DNA of 5,541 bases from contig JAZSBY010000015.1 of assembly GCA_045602655.1 (NCBI GenBank), forward strand, positions 1 to 5,541, in the 5' to 3' direction. Below the pieces are notes generated by a model. It made no database searches. It was not told the DNA's origin and was given only the letters and a program-made list of their open reading frames with translations. The stretch comes from Fimenecus sp045602655 (lineage in GTDB: Bacteria > Bacillota > Clostridia > Oscillospirales > Acutalibacteraceae). The translations under genes and the position numbers were made by a program. Shown here piece by piece: positions 1 through 5,348 of this stretch (its first letter is position 1; each line of letters opens with the position of its first letter).

Positions 1-80
1 AGGATATAAAAGGCAGGGATAAATTCCGCATTGCGAAAGCGTGTTATGCTTCCGTCTTTGCGTTTTAACATTATCGGCAT
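1..80 (-). CDS. 5' end of an unrecognised gene, cut by the left window edge
   Basis: A minus-strand frame begins with ATG at 80-78 and stays open to the window edge, giving 26 complete codons (it begins MPIMLKRKDG). The start is supported by an excellent ribosome site, AAAGGAGGT, seven bases upstream at about 87-95. The visible peptide is short and basic, with no signal peptide or membrane segment, and I do not recognise it. It lies downstream of the two-component operon on the same strand, but the hairpin terminator at 169-211 separates them, so it is probably its own transcription unit. A weak promoter candidate sits at 113-141 (TTGTGC, 17-base spacer, TATATA). The good ribosome site is the main support for this being a real gene. 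Confidence 0.6.
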   Translation of the reverse strand, partial: MPIMLKRKDGSITRFRNAEFIPAFYI

Positions 81-168
81 TTTTTTACCTCCTTTCTGAA
101 TTTTTATCCCTCTATATATTAAACGACACAGCAAGGCACAAATTGTTCCTGAAATCAGAAAAAACTTC

Positions 169-211
169 AAAAATTATTACAGCTACCTCAGGATTTCTCC
201 TTTGGTAGCTG
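169..211 (-). terminator. Rho-independent terminator of the two-component operon
   Basis: Read on the minus strand, a perfect 8-bp stem (CAGCTACC at 204-211 in complement, pairing with GGTAGCTG at 180-187) starts seven bases after the kinase stop codon. The loop contains a second 4-bp stem (bases 190-193 with 198-201). The hairpin is followed by TAATAATTTTTG, a modest U-rich tract. Position right after the stop and the sequence pattern both fit an intrinsic terminator. The U tract is interrupted, so efficiency is uncertain. Confidence 0.75.
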
Positions 212-218
212 AGTTTTA

Positions 219-1520
219 TTATCTTCTCGGTCTGTTGACCATTGTGGTTTTGACTGTGAAAACATTGTTCTTACAAGAGAACTCTGCCGTACCGTCGTAC
301 CTTGCAACGGTCTTTTTTATTTGCTTTACGCCGTGACCGTGCATAAGCTTGTCTTTTTTGATTGTGTGAAGACTTTCTGTGTCAACCTCGTGGTCAACTG
401 CGTTCTGCACATTGATTGACACAATTCCGTCAAGGGACAGAATTCTCACTTCAATGGGAATTCTCTTTTCTTTTTCAAGGCGGTCGGTGGCTTCAATGGC
501 ATTGTCTACTATATTGCCCAGAAGTATTCCCATATCAACCTCATTGACAAGCAGCTCGTCAGTCAGCTTTATAATGGGTCTTACAAAAATACCTTTTGGC
601 TTGTTTTCACGCAGCTTGTTTTGCAAAAGAGCATCTATAATCGGATGATTTGTGTTGACAATATCACTGCCTGATTCATCAAGAATATTAAGGCTCCGTT
701 TCATTTCCGTCAGAGCTTTTTCGTGTTCGCCGGCGTTCATAAGACCAATGAGAGCGAGCATATTGTTTTTGGTATCGTGGCGAAAGGCTCTTGTTTCGTT
801 CAGGTGCTCCTGCAAGGAGTCAAGATAGAGCTTTTGAGACTTATATTCTCTTTCATAAAGCATCAGGTCTGTTTTGTTTTCCGTGTAGTCATTCATACGG
901 TCAATAAAGAAGAAAATTGAAAGGTTGGCAAAGACGAGAACAACGGATGAAACAAGGGTCAACACCTGATAATATGTATCGTCTACTATAAAACAGGTTC
1001 TTATCAATAGTGCAATAATAAGAATCGTTGCTATCGGCAATGGTATAAGAAAAGCCATACCTTTTGTATCGATAACAAAATTCTTTTTGAAAAAGAGTTT
1101 TATAAATCTGACCACAAAGAATGAAAGGAGCTTTGATGCGAAATTCACAATGGCATATATATAAATATTTTCTTGAGCTTGTGTCAAGTCGATTTCTAAA
1201 AACATTATCATCATACCGACAAAGAATTCAGGAATCGCCATAATCACATATAGAATTACAGAGTGTAAAAGTTTTATATACCACTTGCTTTTATAAAGCA
1301 AATTCAGTAATAAAAATGCCCCCAACATAAACAGAAAAATTATAGTTGATTGACTAAACACAAAATTGGAGCCGATAAATATGATTCCAAAACTAAGTAA
1401 TGTAACACCTATTCTGACGATTTTCGGATAATCTATTTTCTCGCTTACCGCAGAAAGGTATTGAAAAATAATAAGCAAGCTAAACAAATCTCCAACAAAA
1501 TTTACAAGATAATGTTCCAT
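219..1520 (-). CDS. Membrane sensor histidine kinase, AgrC-like GHKL (HPK10) family
   Basis: A 433-residue sensor kinase that should autophosphorylate on histidine and pass phosphate to the LytTR regulator encoded just upstream. Residues about 4-208 form six or seven hydrophobic membrane segments, with no large extracellular domain, as in AgrC-type peptide sensors. A coiled-coil dimerisation region (about 220-280) carries the phospho-acceptor H248 in FRHDTKNN. The ATPase domain (about 290-430) has an N box (NIVDNAIEA, 336-344), an NVQNA motif (370-374) and a glycine-rich HGHGVKQI motif (394-401). The frame extends 11 codons upstream to 1553, but ATG at 1520 is preferred: it lies one base after the regulator's stop, with GGAAGTGG upstream as ribosome site, which indicates translational coupling. 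No agrB or agrD peptide genes are visible in the window, so the signal is unknown. Family assignment is firm. Confidence 0.93.
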   Translation of the reverse strand: MEHYLVNFVGDLFSLLIIFQYLSAVSEKIDYPKIVRIGVTLLSFGIIFIGSNFVFSQSTIIFLFMLGAFLLLNLLYKSKWYIKLLHSVILYVIMAIPEFFVGMMIMFLEIDLTQAQENIYIYAIVNFASKLLSFFVVRFIKLFFKKNFVIDTKGMAFLIPLPIATILIIALLIRTCFIVDDTYYQVLTLVSSVVLVFANLSIFFFIDRMNDYTENKTDLMLYEREYKSQKLYLDSLQEHLNETRAFRHDTKNNMLALIGLMNAGEHEKALTEMKRSLNILDESGSDIVNTNHPIIDALLQNKLRENKPKGIFVRPIIKLTDELLVNEVDMGILLGNIVDNAIEATDRLEKEKRIPIEVRILSLDGIVSINVQNAVDHEVDTESLHTIKKDKLMHGHGVKQIKKTVARYDGTAEFSCKNNVFTVKTTMVNRPRR

Positions 1521-1521
1521 T

Positions 1522-2241
1522 TCACCACTTCCATTTCTGTAAAAATCCGTCATAAGTGCTGAGTGCTTCGTTGCGTTTTCTGATACTCATCTGCACATTT
1601 TCACCGTTTACAAGAAGAATGCTGTCTGAATTAAAACGGCGGATATGCTGCATATTCACAATGTAACCGTGATGAATACGCATAAACCCGTGAGGCTCAA
1701 GAAATGTAAAAATATCCTTAAGATTTCCCACCACTTCAAAAGGCTCTTTAAGGGTGTGTATAATCAGATGCCCCCTGTAAGACTCAACATAAAGAATATC
1801 CTGAATGGAAACATTAGCTCTTTCGTGTTGCCATTTCAGAGGCAAAAAGCAATTAGCTGAGTTGTATTTATGAACAGCTCTGCGAAAAGCCTCGTTAAAG
1901 TCATCCTTATCAATGGGCTTCACAATAAAGTGCAGGGCTTCACAGCGAAAAGTGTCAAAGACACATTCTCTGTGAGAGGACACAAAGATAATAATTATAT
2001 CAGGCATTATTTCTCTGCATCTTTTTGCAATATCAATACCGTTGGACTGAGCCATTTCAATATCAAGAAAGATAATATCAGCCTTTTCGCCTCTTTCCAT
2101 ATATTCTAAAAACTCAATGCCGTCAGCAAAATATAAAGGCTCATTAGCCTGCATCCGTTCTTCACTGACGAAAAAGGATGCGATTAGCTCTTTAACCTGA
2201 TTATAGATAAAAATATCATCGTCAATTACGGCGGTTTTCAT
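1522..2241 (-). CDS. LytTR-family response regulator (AgrA/LytR type)
   Basis: A 239-residue DNA-binding response regulator, the first gene of the two-gene operon with the kinase. Residues 1-120 are a receiver domain: the acidic cluster D7-D9, the phospho-acceptor D60 in IIFLDIEM, S88 in FVSSH, and K108 in FIVKPID are all in place. Residues about 135-238 are a LytTR domain, recognised by ILYVESYRGHLIIHT, the FMRIHHGYIVNMQHI core (typical 'F.R.H.SYIVN...I' pattern) and a basic C-terminal end. A GTG start three codons earlier (2250) is possible, but the ATG at 2241 has GAGGTGA five bases upstream, and the GTG lies inside that site. The likely targets are direct-repeat LytTR boxes. The divergent surface-protein gene is an obvious candidate target by position only. 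Confidence 0.95.
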   Translation of the reverse strand: MKTAVIDDDIFIYNQVKELIASFFVSEERMQANEPLYFADGIEFLEYMERGEKADIIFLDIEMAQSNGIDIAKRCREIMPDIIIIFVSSHRECVFDTFRCEALHFIVKPIDKDDFNEAFRRAVHKYNSANCFLPLKWQHERANVSIQDILYVESYRGHLIIHTLKEPFEVVGNLKDIFTFLEPHGFMRIHHGYIVNMQHIRRFNSDSILLVNGENVQMSIRKRNEALSTYDGFLQKWKW

Positions 2242-2246
2242 TGCTT

Positions 2247-2253
2247 TCACCTC
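2247..2253 (-). promoter_or_regulatory. Ribosome binding site that fixes the regulator's start
   Basis: GAGGTGA on the minus strand, five bases before ATG at 2241. It overlaps the in-frame GTG at 2250, which makes that GTG an unlikely start codon. Confidence 0.85.
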
Positions 2254-2290
2254 GATTAATTTTGCAATTTATCATTGTTCTGTCTTTATA

Positions 2291-2319
2291 ATTATATCAT
2301 TATAATCAACTGTTTTCAA
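2291..2319 (-). promoter_or_regulatory. Sigma-A promoter of the two-component operon
   Basis: On the minus strand, TTGAAA (2319-2314) is followed by a 17-base spacer and a perfect TATAAT (2296-2291). This is close to the full consensus and places the transcript start near 2284, about 43 bases before the regulator ATG. The spacer contains ACAGTTGAT (2313-2305), which matches the published 9-base LytTR half-site consensus at every position. Only one half-site was found, so autoregulation is a suggestion only. Confidence 0.85.
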
Positions 2320-2445
2320 CTTTGCGAAGGGCCGAAAGGCTTGCACTTATCGGTTTTAACTCGACAGTTATTGAAAACCTCTTCTTTTTTGCTTTTTCTT
2401 GTGATAGATTCAAATTACCATAAGTCAATTTTTCATTTTTGCAAA

Positions 2446-2514
2446 GGAGATGATAGCGGCTGGATAAAAACTTCATACTCCCTCCGTGTGCGGCGAAAGG
2501 TCGCAATTATCTCC
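2446..2514 (+). promoter_or_regulatory. Structured leader upstream of the surface protein gene, possible cis-acting RNA
   Basis: GGAGATGAT (2446-2454) pairs with ATTATCTCC (2506-2514) over nine positions with one G-U wobble. It encloses a hairpin TGCGGC-GAAAG-GTCGCA (2489-2494 with 2500-2505). The same GGAG can instead pair with CTCC at 2478-2481, supported by TGA/TCA pairing just inside. The alternative pairings resemble a switchable leader. It matches no riboswitch class I can recognise by eye. It could also be an incidental fold of the repeat element it overlaps. Confidence 0.4.
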
Positions 2515-2548
2515 CTCACGGAGAGAGCAAAAAACAAATGAGGGAGTA
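2476..2548. repeat. 73-bp palindromic element with 9-bp terminal inverted repeats (REP/MITE-like)
   Basis: The ends are perfect inverted repeats, TACTCCCTC (2476-2484) and GAGGGAGTA (2540-2548). Inside, CTCCGTG (2482-2488) pairs with CACGGAG (2517-2523), and a second CTCCCTCA (2511-2518) pairs perfectly with TGAGGGAG (2539-2546). The CTCCCTC word thus occurs twice and competes for one GAGGGAG partner. From general recollection, short GC-rich elements with CCCTC/GAGGG words and an internal hairpin are common in Oscillospiraceae genomes. No flanking target duplication was identified. No U run follows, so it is not an ordinary terminator. Confidence 0.6.
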
Positions 2549-2579
2549 ACAATTTATTTCAAGAAAGGAAAACGAAAAT

Positions 2580-4394
2580 ATGAAAACAAAGAAATTATTA
2601 TCAATTTTATTGGCACTTATGATGATGTTATCAGTTGTGCCTATGTATGCAAGTGCGGCTGAAGCGATTACGCTAACAGAAGCTAACATAACAACATATC
2701 CTACAGCAAATGGTGAGATATGGTTTGGACAAAAAATAAGTGACGGCATAACTCTCACAGGTGGTGAAGTTCAGTATGATGGTGTAGTTGTTGCAGGTCA
2801 TTTTGAATTTATTAATCCCGATTTTGTTCCAGAAGATGCAAATGATGCAGAAAGAGCAAGCATAAAATTTGTTCCGAATGATGAGTCAACTTATTCGGGC
2901 TTTTCAATTTCAAGAAGTAGAAATGTTACTTTCACAGTAAAAGCTGTAACACCAGTGTTTATTGTCGATAACGATTTACCTGTTGCTAGCGAAGTAGAAG
3001 CAGGAGCAAAACTTTCAACTTCTGAAATCACAGGCGGCGCAATGAAGAATCCATATGTCGAAGATGAACCCAATATTGCAGAAGGTATTTGGGAATGGAC
3101 CAGCAGAAGAACTGTTATCAATGAAAGTGGTTATTATGAAGCCGAATTTGTAGCTATCGGATATGAAATTATAACAAGAGAAATTTATGTAAAAGTTGCA
3201 GGCGAAGCAGTCGCAACCACAATTACAGAAGCTCCCACAGCAACACTTACCTATGACGGTGTTACAACATGGGCTGATGTTGAACTCACCGGTGGAAAGG
3301 CAATGTCCGGTGACACAGAAGTTGCAGGTAAATTTACAATTGATAATGCCGGCTCAACAGTAATTGAAGCAGGTACTTACACACTCAATATCACATTCAC
3401 TCCCGATGATACAGAAAACTATCTTCCCTCAACAGGTACAGCAACTGTAACAGTTAATCCTGCTCCTATTAAATTCGTTGACGAAAACGGTGCAGATATT
3501 GTTCCCGAAATAACTGTTTCTTATGGCACAAAGCTTGGCGACAGAGCATCAGGTGCAGGCTTCCTTCTTAAGTCATATATCAACCTTAGCGGAGTTCTTT
3601 ACTACATTAATTTTGTTGACAGCGAAGGCAATGCAATTGACAGCTCAACTCTTATTCCTGTTGGCACAAACGAATATAAGGTTAAGGTTTCTACCGATAA
3701 CAAAAATTATGAAGATGCAGAACTCACCTGCAAGTTCACAGTTGAAGCAACAGATGTAAAGGTTAATATTCTTGCTCTTACTGATACAATTTATGTCAGA
3801 AAAGCAAACAACACAGACCCCACCCCAACAGGCACATTTGCAATTTATGTTGACGGTCAGCTTCTCAAAGATGGTGTGAAGCATAATAATCCCGTTGAAT
3901 GGAATCCTACAGCTTCAAAGATTTACACAATCAAGGCTGTTTATACACCCGTAGAAAACGACCCCATAAATGTTGAAGATGTAACAGTTTCAGTTCCCAG
4001 AGCACTTGAAAGAAAAATCACTTATAGTGATAACATTCTGAACGGTAAACCCTCTTATCTTTGCGGTGCTACCGTTACTCTCAGCGCAAACGCTGATGCA
4101 GAAAGCTTTGAAGGTTGGGTTATCACAGATGCCGCAGGAAACACTGTTGACCTTGGCGTTGACCTCACAGCAACAAATATCACTTTCACAATGCCCGACT
4201 TTGACCTGAACATTGAAGCAAAGACAAAGTCAGCCACCTCAGGCGGCTCAGGCGGTATCTTTGATATGGATTTCGGCGACCTCAGCGAAGGCGACAGCGA
4301 ATGGGCAATCATCAACATCATCAGAAACATTATTGCAAAGTTCAAGTCTTTCCTTCAGCAGCTTATTGAAACCTTTCAGAGCATAGGCGGCTGA
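2580..4394 (+). CDS. Secreted multi-domain Ig-like / InlB-repeat-like surface protein
   Basis: A 604-residue exported protein. Residues 1-26 are a classical Sec signal peptide (MKTKKLL, a hydrophobic core, cleavage after ASA). About five beta-rich Ig-like modules follow: roughly 29-121, 122-212, 213-297, 298-395 and 396-478. Modules 1 and 3 are clear repeats: LTGG at 59-62 and 236-239, then VAG-x-F, then F-x-P-x-D-x(3)-Y at 97-105 and 273-281. Residues about 479-550 resemble an InlB/Listeria-Bacteroides type repeat (FEGW at 510-513, TFTMP at 535-539). A GGSGG linker leads to a 45-residue tail (560-604), acidic then strongly amphipathic helical (WAIINIIRNIIAKFKSFLQQL), ending in SIGG. There is no LPXTG motif, hydrophobic anchor or SLH domain, so attachment is unclear. 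The ATG at 2580 has AAGGAA ten bases upstream. The first 133 codons use TTA/TTG for most leucines and the rest use only CTN. An adhesin or structural role is plausible; no enzymatic motif is seen. Confidence 0.85.
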   Translation: MKTKKLLSILLALMMMLSVVPMYASAAEAITLTEANITTYPTANGEIWFGQKISDGITLTGGEVQYDGVVVAGHFEFINPDFVPEDANDAERASIKFVPNDESTYSGFSISRSRNVTFTVKAVTPVFIVDNDLPVASEVEAGAKLSTSEITGGAMKNPYVEDEPNIAEGIWEWTSRRTVINESGYYEAEFVAIGYEIITREIYVKVAGEAVATTITEAPTATLTYDGVTTWADVELTGGKAMSGDTEVAGKFTIDNAGSTVIEAGTYTLNITFTPDDTENYLPSTGTATVTVNPAPIKFVDENGADIVPEITVSYGTKLGDRASGAGFLLKSYINLSGVLYYINFVDSEGNAIDSSTLIPVGTNEYKVKVSTDNKNYEDAELTCKFTVEATDVKVNILALTDTIYVRKANNTDPTPTGTFAIYVDGQLLKDGVKHNNPVEWNPTASKIYTIKAVYTPVENDPINVEDVTVSVPRALERKITYSDNILNGKPSYLCGATVTLSANADAESFEGWVITDAAGNTVDLGVDLTATNITFTMPDFDLNIEAKTKSATSGGSGGIFDMDFGDLSEGDSEWAIINIIRNIIAKFKSFLQQLIETFQSIGG

Positions 4395-4400
4395 TAGAAC

Positions 4401-4442
4401 CCTTCCACCGCTAACGCGGTCCCCCTTCCCTTTCAGGGACGG
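4401..4442. repeat. Two-hairpin GC-rich palindromic element after the surface protein gene
   Basis: Seven bases after the stop codon lie two adjacent hairpins. The first is ACCGC-TAAC-GCGGT (4407-4420). The second is TCCCT-TTC-AGGGA (4427-4439), extended outward by CC/GG across one T-C mismatch to 4424-4442. The following bases, CAAGACAAG, are not U-rich, so it is not a standard intrinsic terminator, though it could protect the mRNA 3' end. Its layout (hairpin, C-rich stretch, CCCT/AGGG hairpin) resembles the element at 2476-2548 and REP-like repeats I associate with Clostridia. Confidence 0.55.
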
Positions 4443-4494
4443 CAAGACAAGAAAGAACCAATCCAACATATAGTTCTATTCTCCTTAGTGAAAG

Positions 4495-4535
4495 CACCAA
4501 CAATCCCCGGACACTGACCGTTCGGGGATTTGGTG
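4495..4535. promoter_or_regulatory. Imperfect palindrome overlapping the zinc-ribbon gene promoter
   Basis: AATCCCCG (4502-4509) and CGGGGATT (4523-4530) are perfect inverted repeats. They are extended outward by CACCA (4495-4499) and TGGTG (4531-4535) across a two-base bulge, and inward by three more pairs, one a G-U wobble. The right arm fills the spacer of the promoter and ends where the -10 box begins. It could be an operator, or a terminator for transcripts from the surface protein gene, although it lacks a U tract. Confidence 0.55.
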
Positions 4536-4541
4536 TATAAT
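4514..4541 (+). promoter_or_regulatory. Promoter of the zinc-ribbon gene
   Basis: A perfect TATAAT (4536-4541) lies 16 bases after CTGACC (4514-4519), which matches TTGACA at four positions. The predicted start near 4548 leaves a leader of only about 14 bases, just enough to hold the ribosome site CGGAGG (4551-4556). Confidence 0.65.
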
Positions 4542-4561
4542 GAAGAAATACGGAGGTTGAA

Positions 4562-4705
4562 ATGACAAGCACAAAGGAAACAATAAAATGTCCGATATGT
4601 CAAAAACGCATCTTTGACATCGTAAAGCACCCTGCAGATGAAGCCGTTATTGAAATCAAATGCCCCCACTGCAGACAAGTGGTAACCATAAGCCTGAAAA
4701 AGTAA
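4562..4705 (+). CDS. 47-residue Com-like zinc-ribbon protein
   Basis: A very short gene with all the marks of a real one: GGAGG (4552-4556) five bases before the ATG, its own promoter at 4514-4541, and a strong terminator beginning three bases after the TAA. The protein has two CxxC knuckles, CPIC (residues 10-13) and CPHC (34-37), separated by 20 residues, followed by RQVVTISLKK. The arrangement 'KCPxC.KRIFD...IEIKCPHC..VV' is that of small zinc ribbons such as the Mu Com translational regulator family and related short proteins common in Clostridia and their mobile elements. It probably binds one zinc ion and perhaps nucleic acid. The exact role is unknown. It converges on tnpV, so it may be cargo of the same element. 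Confidence 0.8.
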   Translation: MTSTKETIKCPICQKRIFDIVKHPADEAVIEIKCPHCRQVVTISLKK

Positions 4706-4708
4706 CAA

Positions 4709-4747
4709 CAGGGATATGCGGAAAAAGCCGTATATCCCTGATTTTTT
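4709..4747 (+). terminator. Strong rho-independent terminator after the zinc-ribbon gene
   Basis: A 13-bp stem with one G-U wobble (4709-4721 with 4728-4740), loop AAAAAG, followed by ATTTTTT. The stem starts three bases after the zinc-ribbon stop codon. Because tnpV ends at 4747 on the opposite strand, the same hairpin may also stop tnpV transcripts, but the minus-strand U run after the stem is poor. Confidence 0.93.
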
Positions 4748-5112
4748 CAGTTATAGATAAGCTCAGCACAGACAACCTCTCTTGCTCTTTGCTCAATATT
4801 CCCCATACGGCACACCCACTCAAGCTGATTTTCTTCTTTCAGCTGCTCTGTGACTCCCTCAGCCTCTTTCATCTGCTCAATAAGAGTATCAAACATATCC
4901 CGAGCCTGAGTTTCAACCTCGGCACAGTGCTGATACAGCTTGCCTTGAATAAGCAGGGAGCTAAAAAACACCTTCTTATGCTTTTCAAGATAGCTCTTGT
5001 GCATCATTCCCCATTTACCGAGAGTGATTTTTGCTTCTTCGGGAGGGATAATGAGGTTAGGGATGAGATAATCACCAACCTGACGGTAACTGATAGAATT
5101 TTTGTTTGACAT
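4747..5112 (-). CDS. tnpV: TnpV family transposon-encoded protein
   Basis: A 121-residue protein that matches the TnpV family known from Tn4451-type clostridial integrative elements. Recognisable parts are YRQVGDYLIPNL (9-20), LGKWGMMHKSYLEKHKK (31-47) and the conserved C-terminal EGVTEQLKEENQLEWVCRM (85-103) followed by NIEQRAREVV. The length is typical of the family, so it looks intact. The frame opens 13 codons earlier (5151), but the ATG at 5112 has AAGGAGG eight bases upstream and gives the usual N-terminus. The function of TnpV is not established; it is not the recombinase, and in Tn4451 excision depends on TnpX. No recombinase is visible here. The ribosome site is masked by an inverted repeat (5120-5163). 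Confidence 0.9.
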   Translation of the reverse strand: MSNKNSISYRQVGDYLIPNLIIPPEEAKITLGKWGMMHKSYLEKHKKVFFSSLLIQGKLYQHCAEVETQARDMFDTLIEQMKEAEGVTEQLKEENQLEWVCRMGNIEQRAREVVCAELIYN

Positions 5113-5119
5113 AATGATA

Positions 5120-5163
5120 GCCTCCTTTAATTTTGTAGATTCATTGTACAAATAAAAGGAGGC
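5120..5163 (-). promoter_or_regulatory. Hairpin that buries the tnpV ribosome binding site
   Basis: GCCTCCTTT (5120-5128) and AAAGGAGGC (5155-5163) form a perfect 9-bp stem. It continues inward by four pairs beyond one mismatch and by three more beyond a one-base bulge, closing a 9-base loop (5138-5146). In the tnpV transcript the entire Shine-Dalgarno AAAGGAGG (5128-5121) lies in the 3' arm, so it would be hidden from ribosomes unless the stem opens. Read on the plus strand the same hairpin is followed by TTTTGTC and could act as a weak terminator. Confidence 0.8.
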
Positions 5164-5273
5164 TTTTGTCGAATATGTGGATTAATTTTTTCATAAAACA
5201 TGTTACTTTTTGAGACTTTTGACACTATATAATTGAAGATTGATTTTAAACTATAGGTGTAATTGCTTATGCG

Positions 5274-5302
5274 TTGTAACAGCCAAAGAAATTTGATATA
5301 AT
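5274..5302 (+). promoter_or_regulatory. Promoter of the right-edge gene
   Basis: A perfect extended -10, TGATATAAT (5294-5302), lies 17 bases after TTGTAA (5274-5279), which matches the -35 consensus at four positions. The start would be near 5309, giving a leader of about 40 bases. The AT-rich stretch before it (5190-5260) also contains TTGACA (5219-5224) and TATAAT (5228-5233), but these are not properly spaced with each other. Confidence 0.75.
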
Positions 5303-5348
5303 AAAAACGCATGAAATCAGATATATTTGTTAAAGGAGTAAAAAAATT

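Larger units (their letters stand above)
2251..2579. other. Divergent intergenic region between the two-component operon and the surface protein gene
   Basis: About 330 bases without a credible gene. It holds the operon promoter (2291-2319), a small GCC-GAAA-GGC hairpin (2331-2340) and the structured leader at 2446-2548. The ribosome site AAGGAA (2564-2569) lies ten bases before the ATG at 2580. No strong plus-strand promoter is visible. The best candidate is TTGCAA (2439-2444), an 18-base spacer and GATAAA (2463-2468), which is weak. An activator-dependent promoter would fit the absence of a good -35/-10 pair, but this is inference. Confidence 0.6.

Noticed and set aside
81..218. An agrD-type signal peptide gene next to the kinase
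   Set aside because: No short frame with a ribosome site and a cysteine-containing peptide was found between the kinase stop and the next start.
1521..1553. Longer kinase start eleven codons upstream, overlapping the regulator gene
   Set aside because: No ribosome site precedes it, while the ATG at 1520 sits one base after the regulator stop with a purine-rich site in front.
2446..2514. Known riboswitch (fluoride, c-di-GMP, guanidine classes considered)
   Set aside because: The conserved core words of these classes are absent; only generic stem pairing is seen.
2275..2541. Plus-strand open frame in the divergent intergenic region (88 codons)
   Set aside because: No ribosome site, crosses the operon promoter and the palindromic element, and the translation has no recognisable features.
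2476..2548. Intrinsic terminator or CRISPR-like repeat
   Set aside because: The stems are not followed by a U run on the plus strand, and there is only one unit with no spacer periodicity.
4055..4345. Minus-strand open frame inside the surface protein gene
   Set aside because: Antisense to well-defined Ig-like and InlB-like domains, with no start signals and low-complexity translation.
4660..5109. 149-codon plus-strand open frame antisense to tnpV
   Set aside because: It runs through the strong terminator at 4709-4747, lacks a ribosome site, and is the mirror of a clearly recognised gene.
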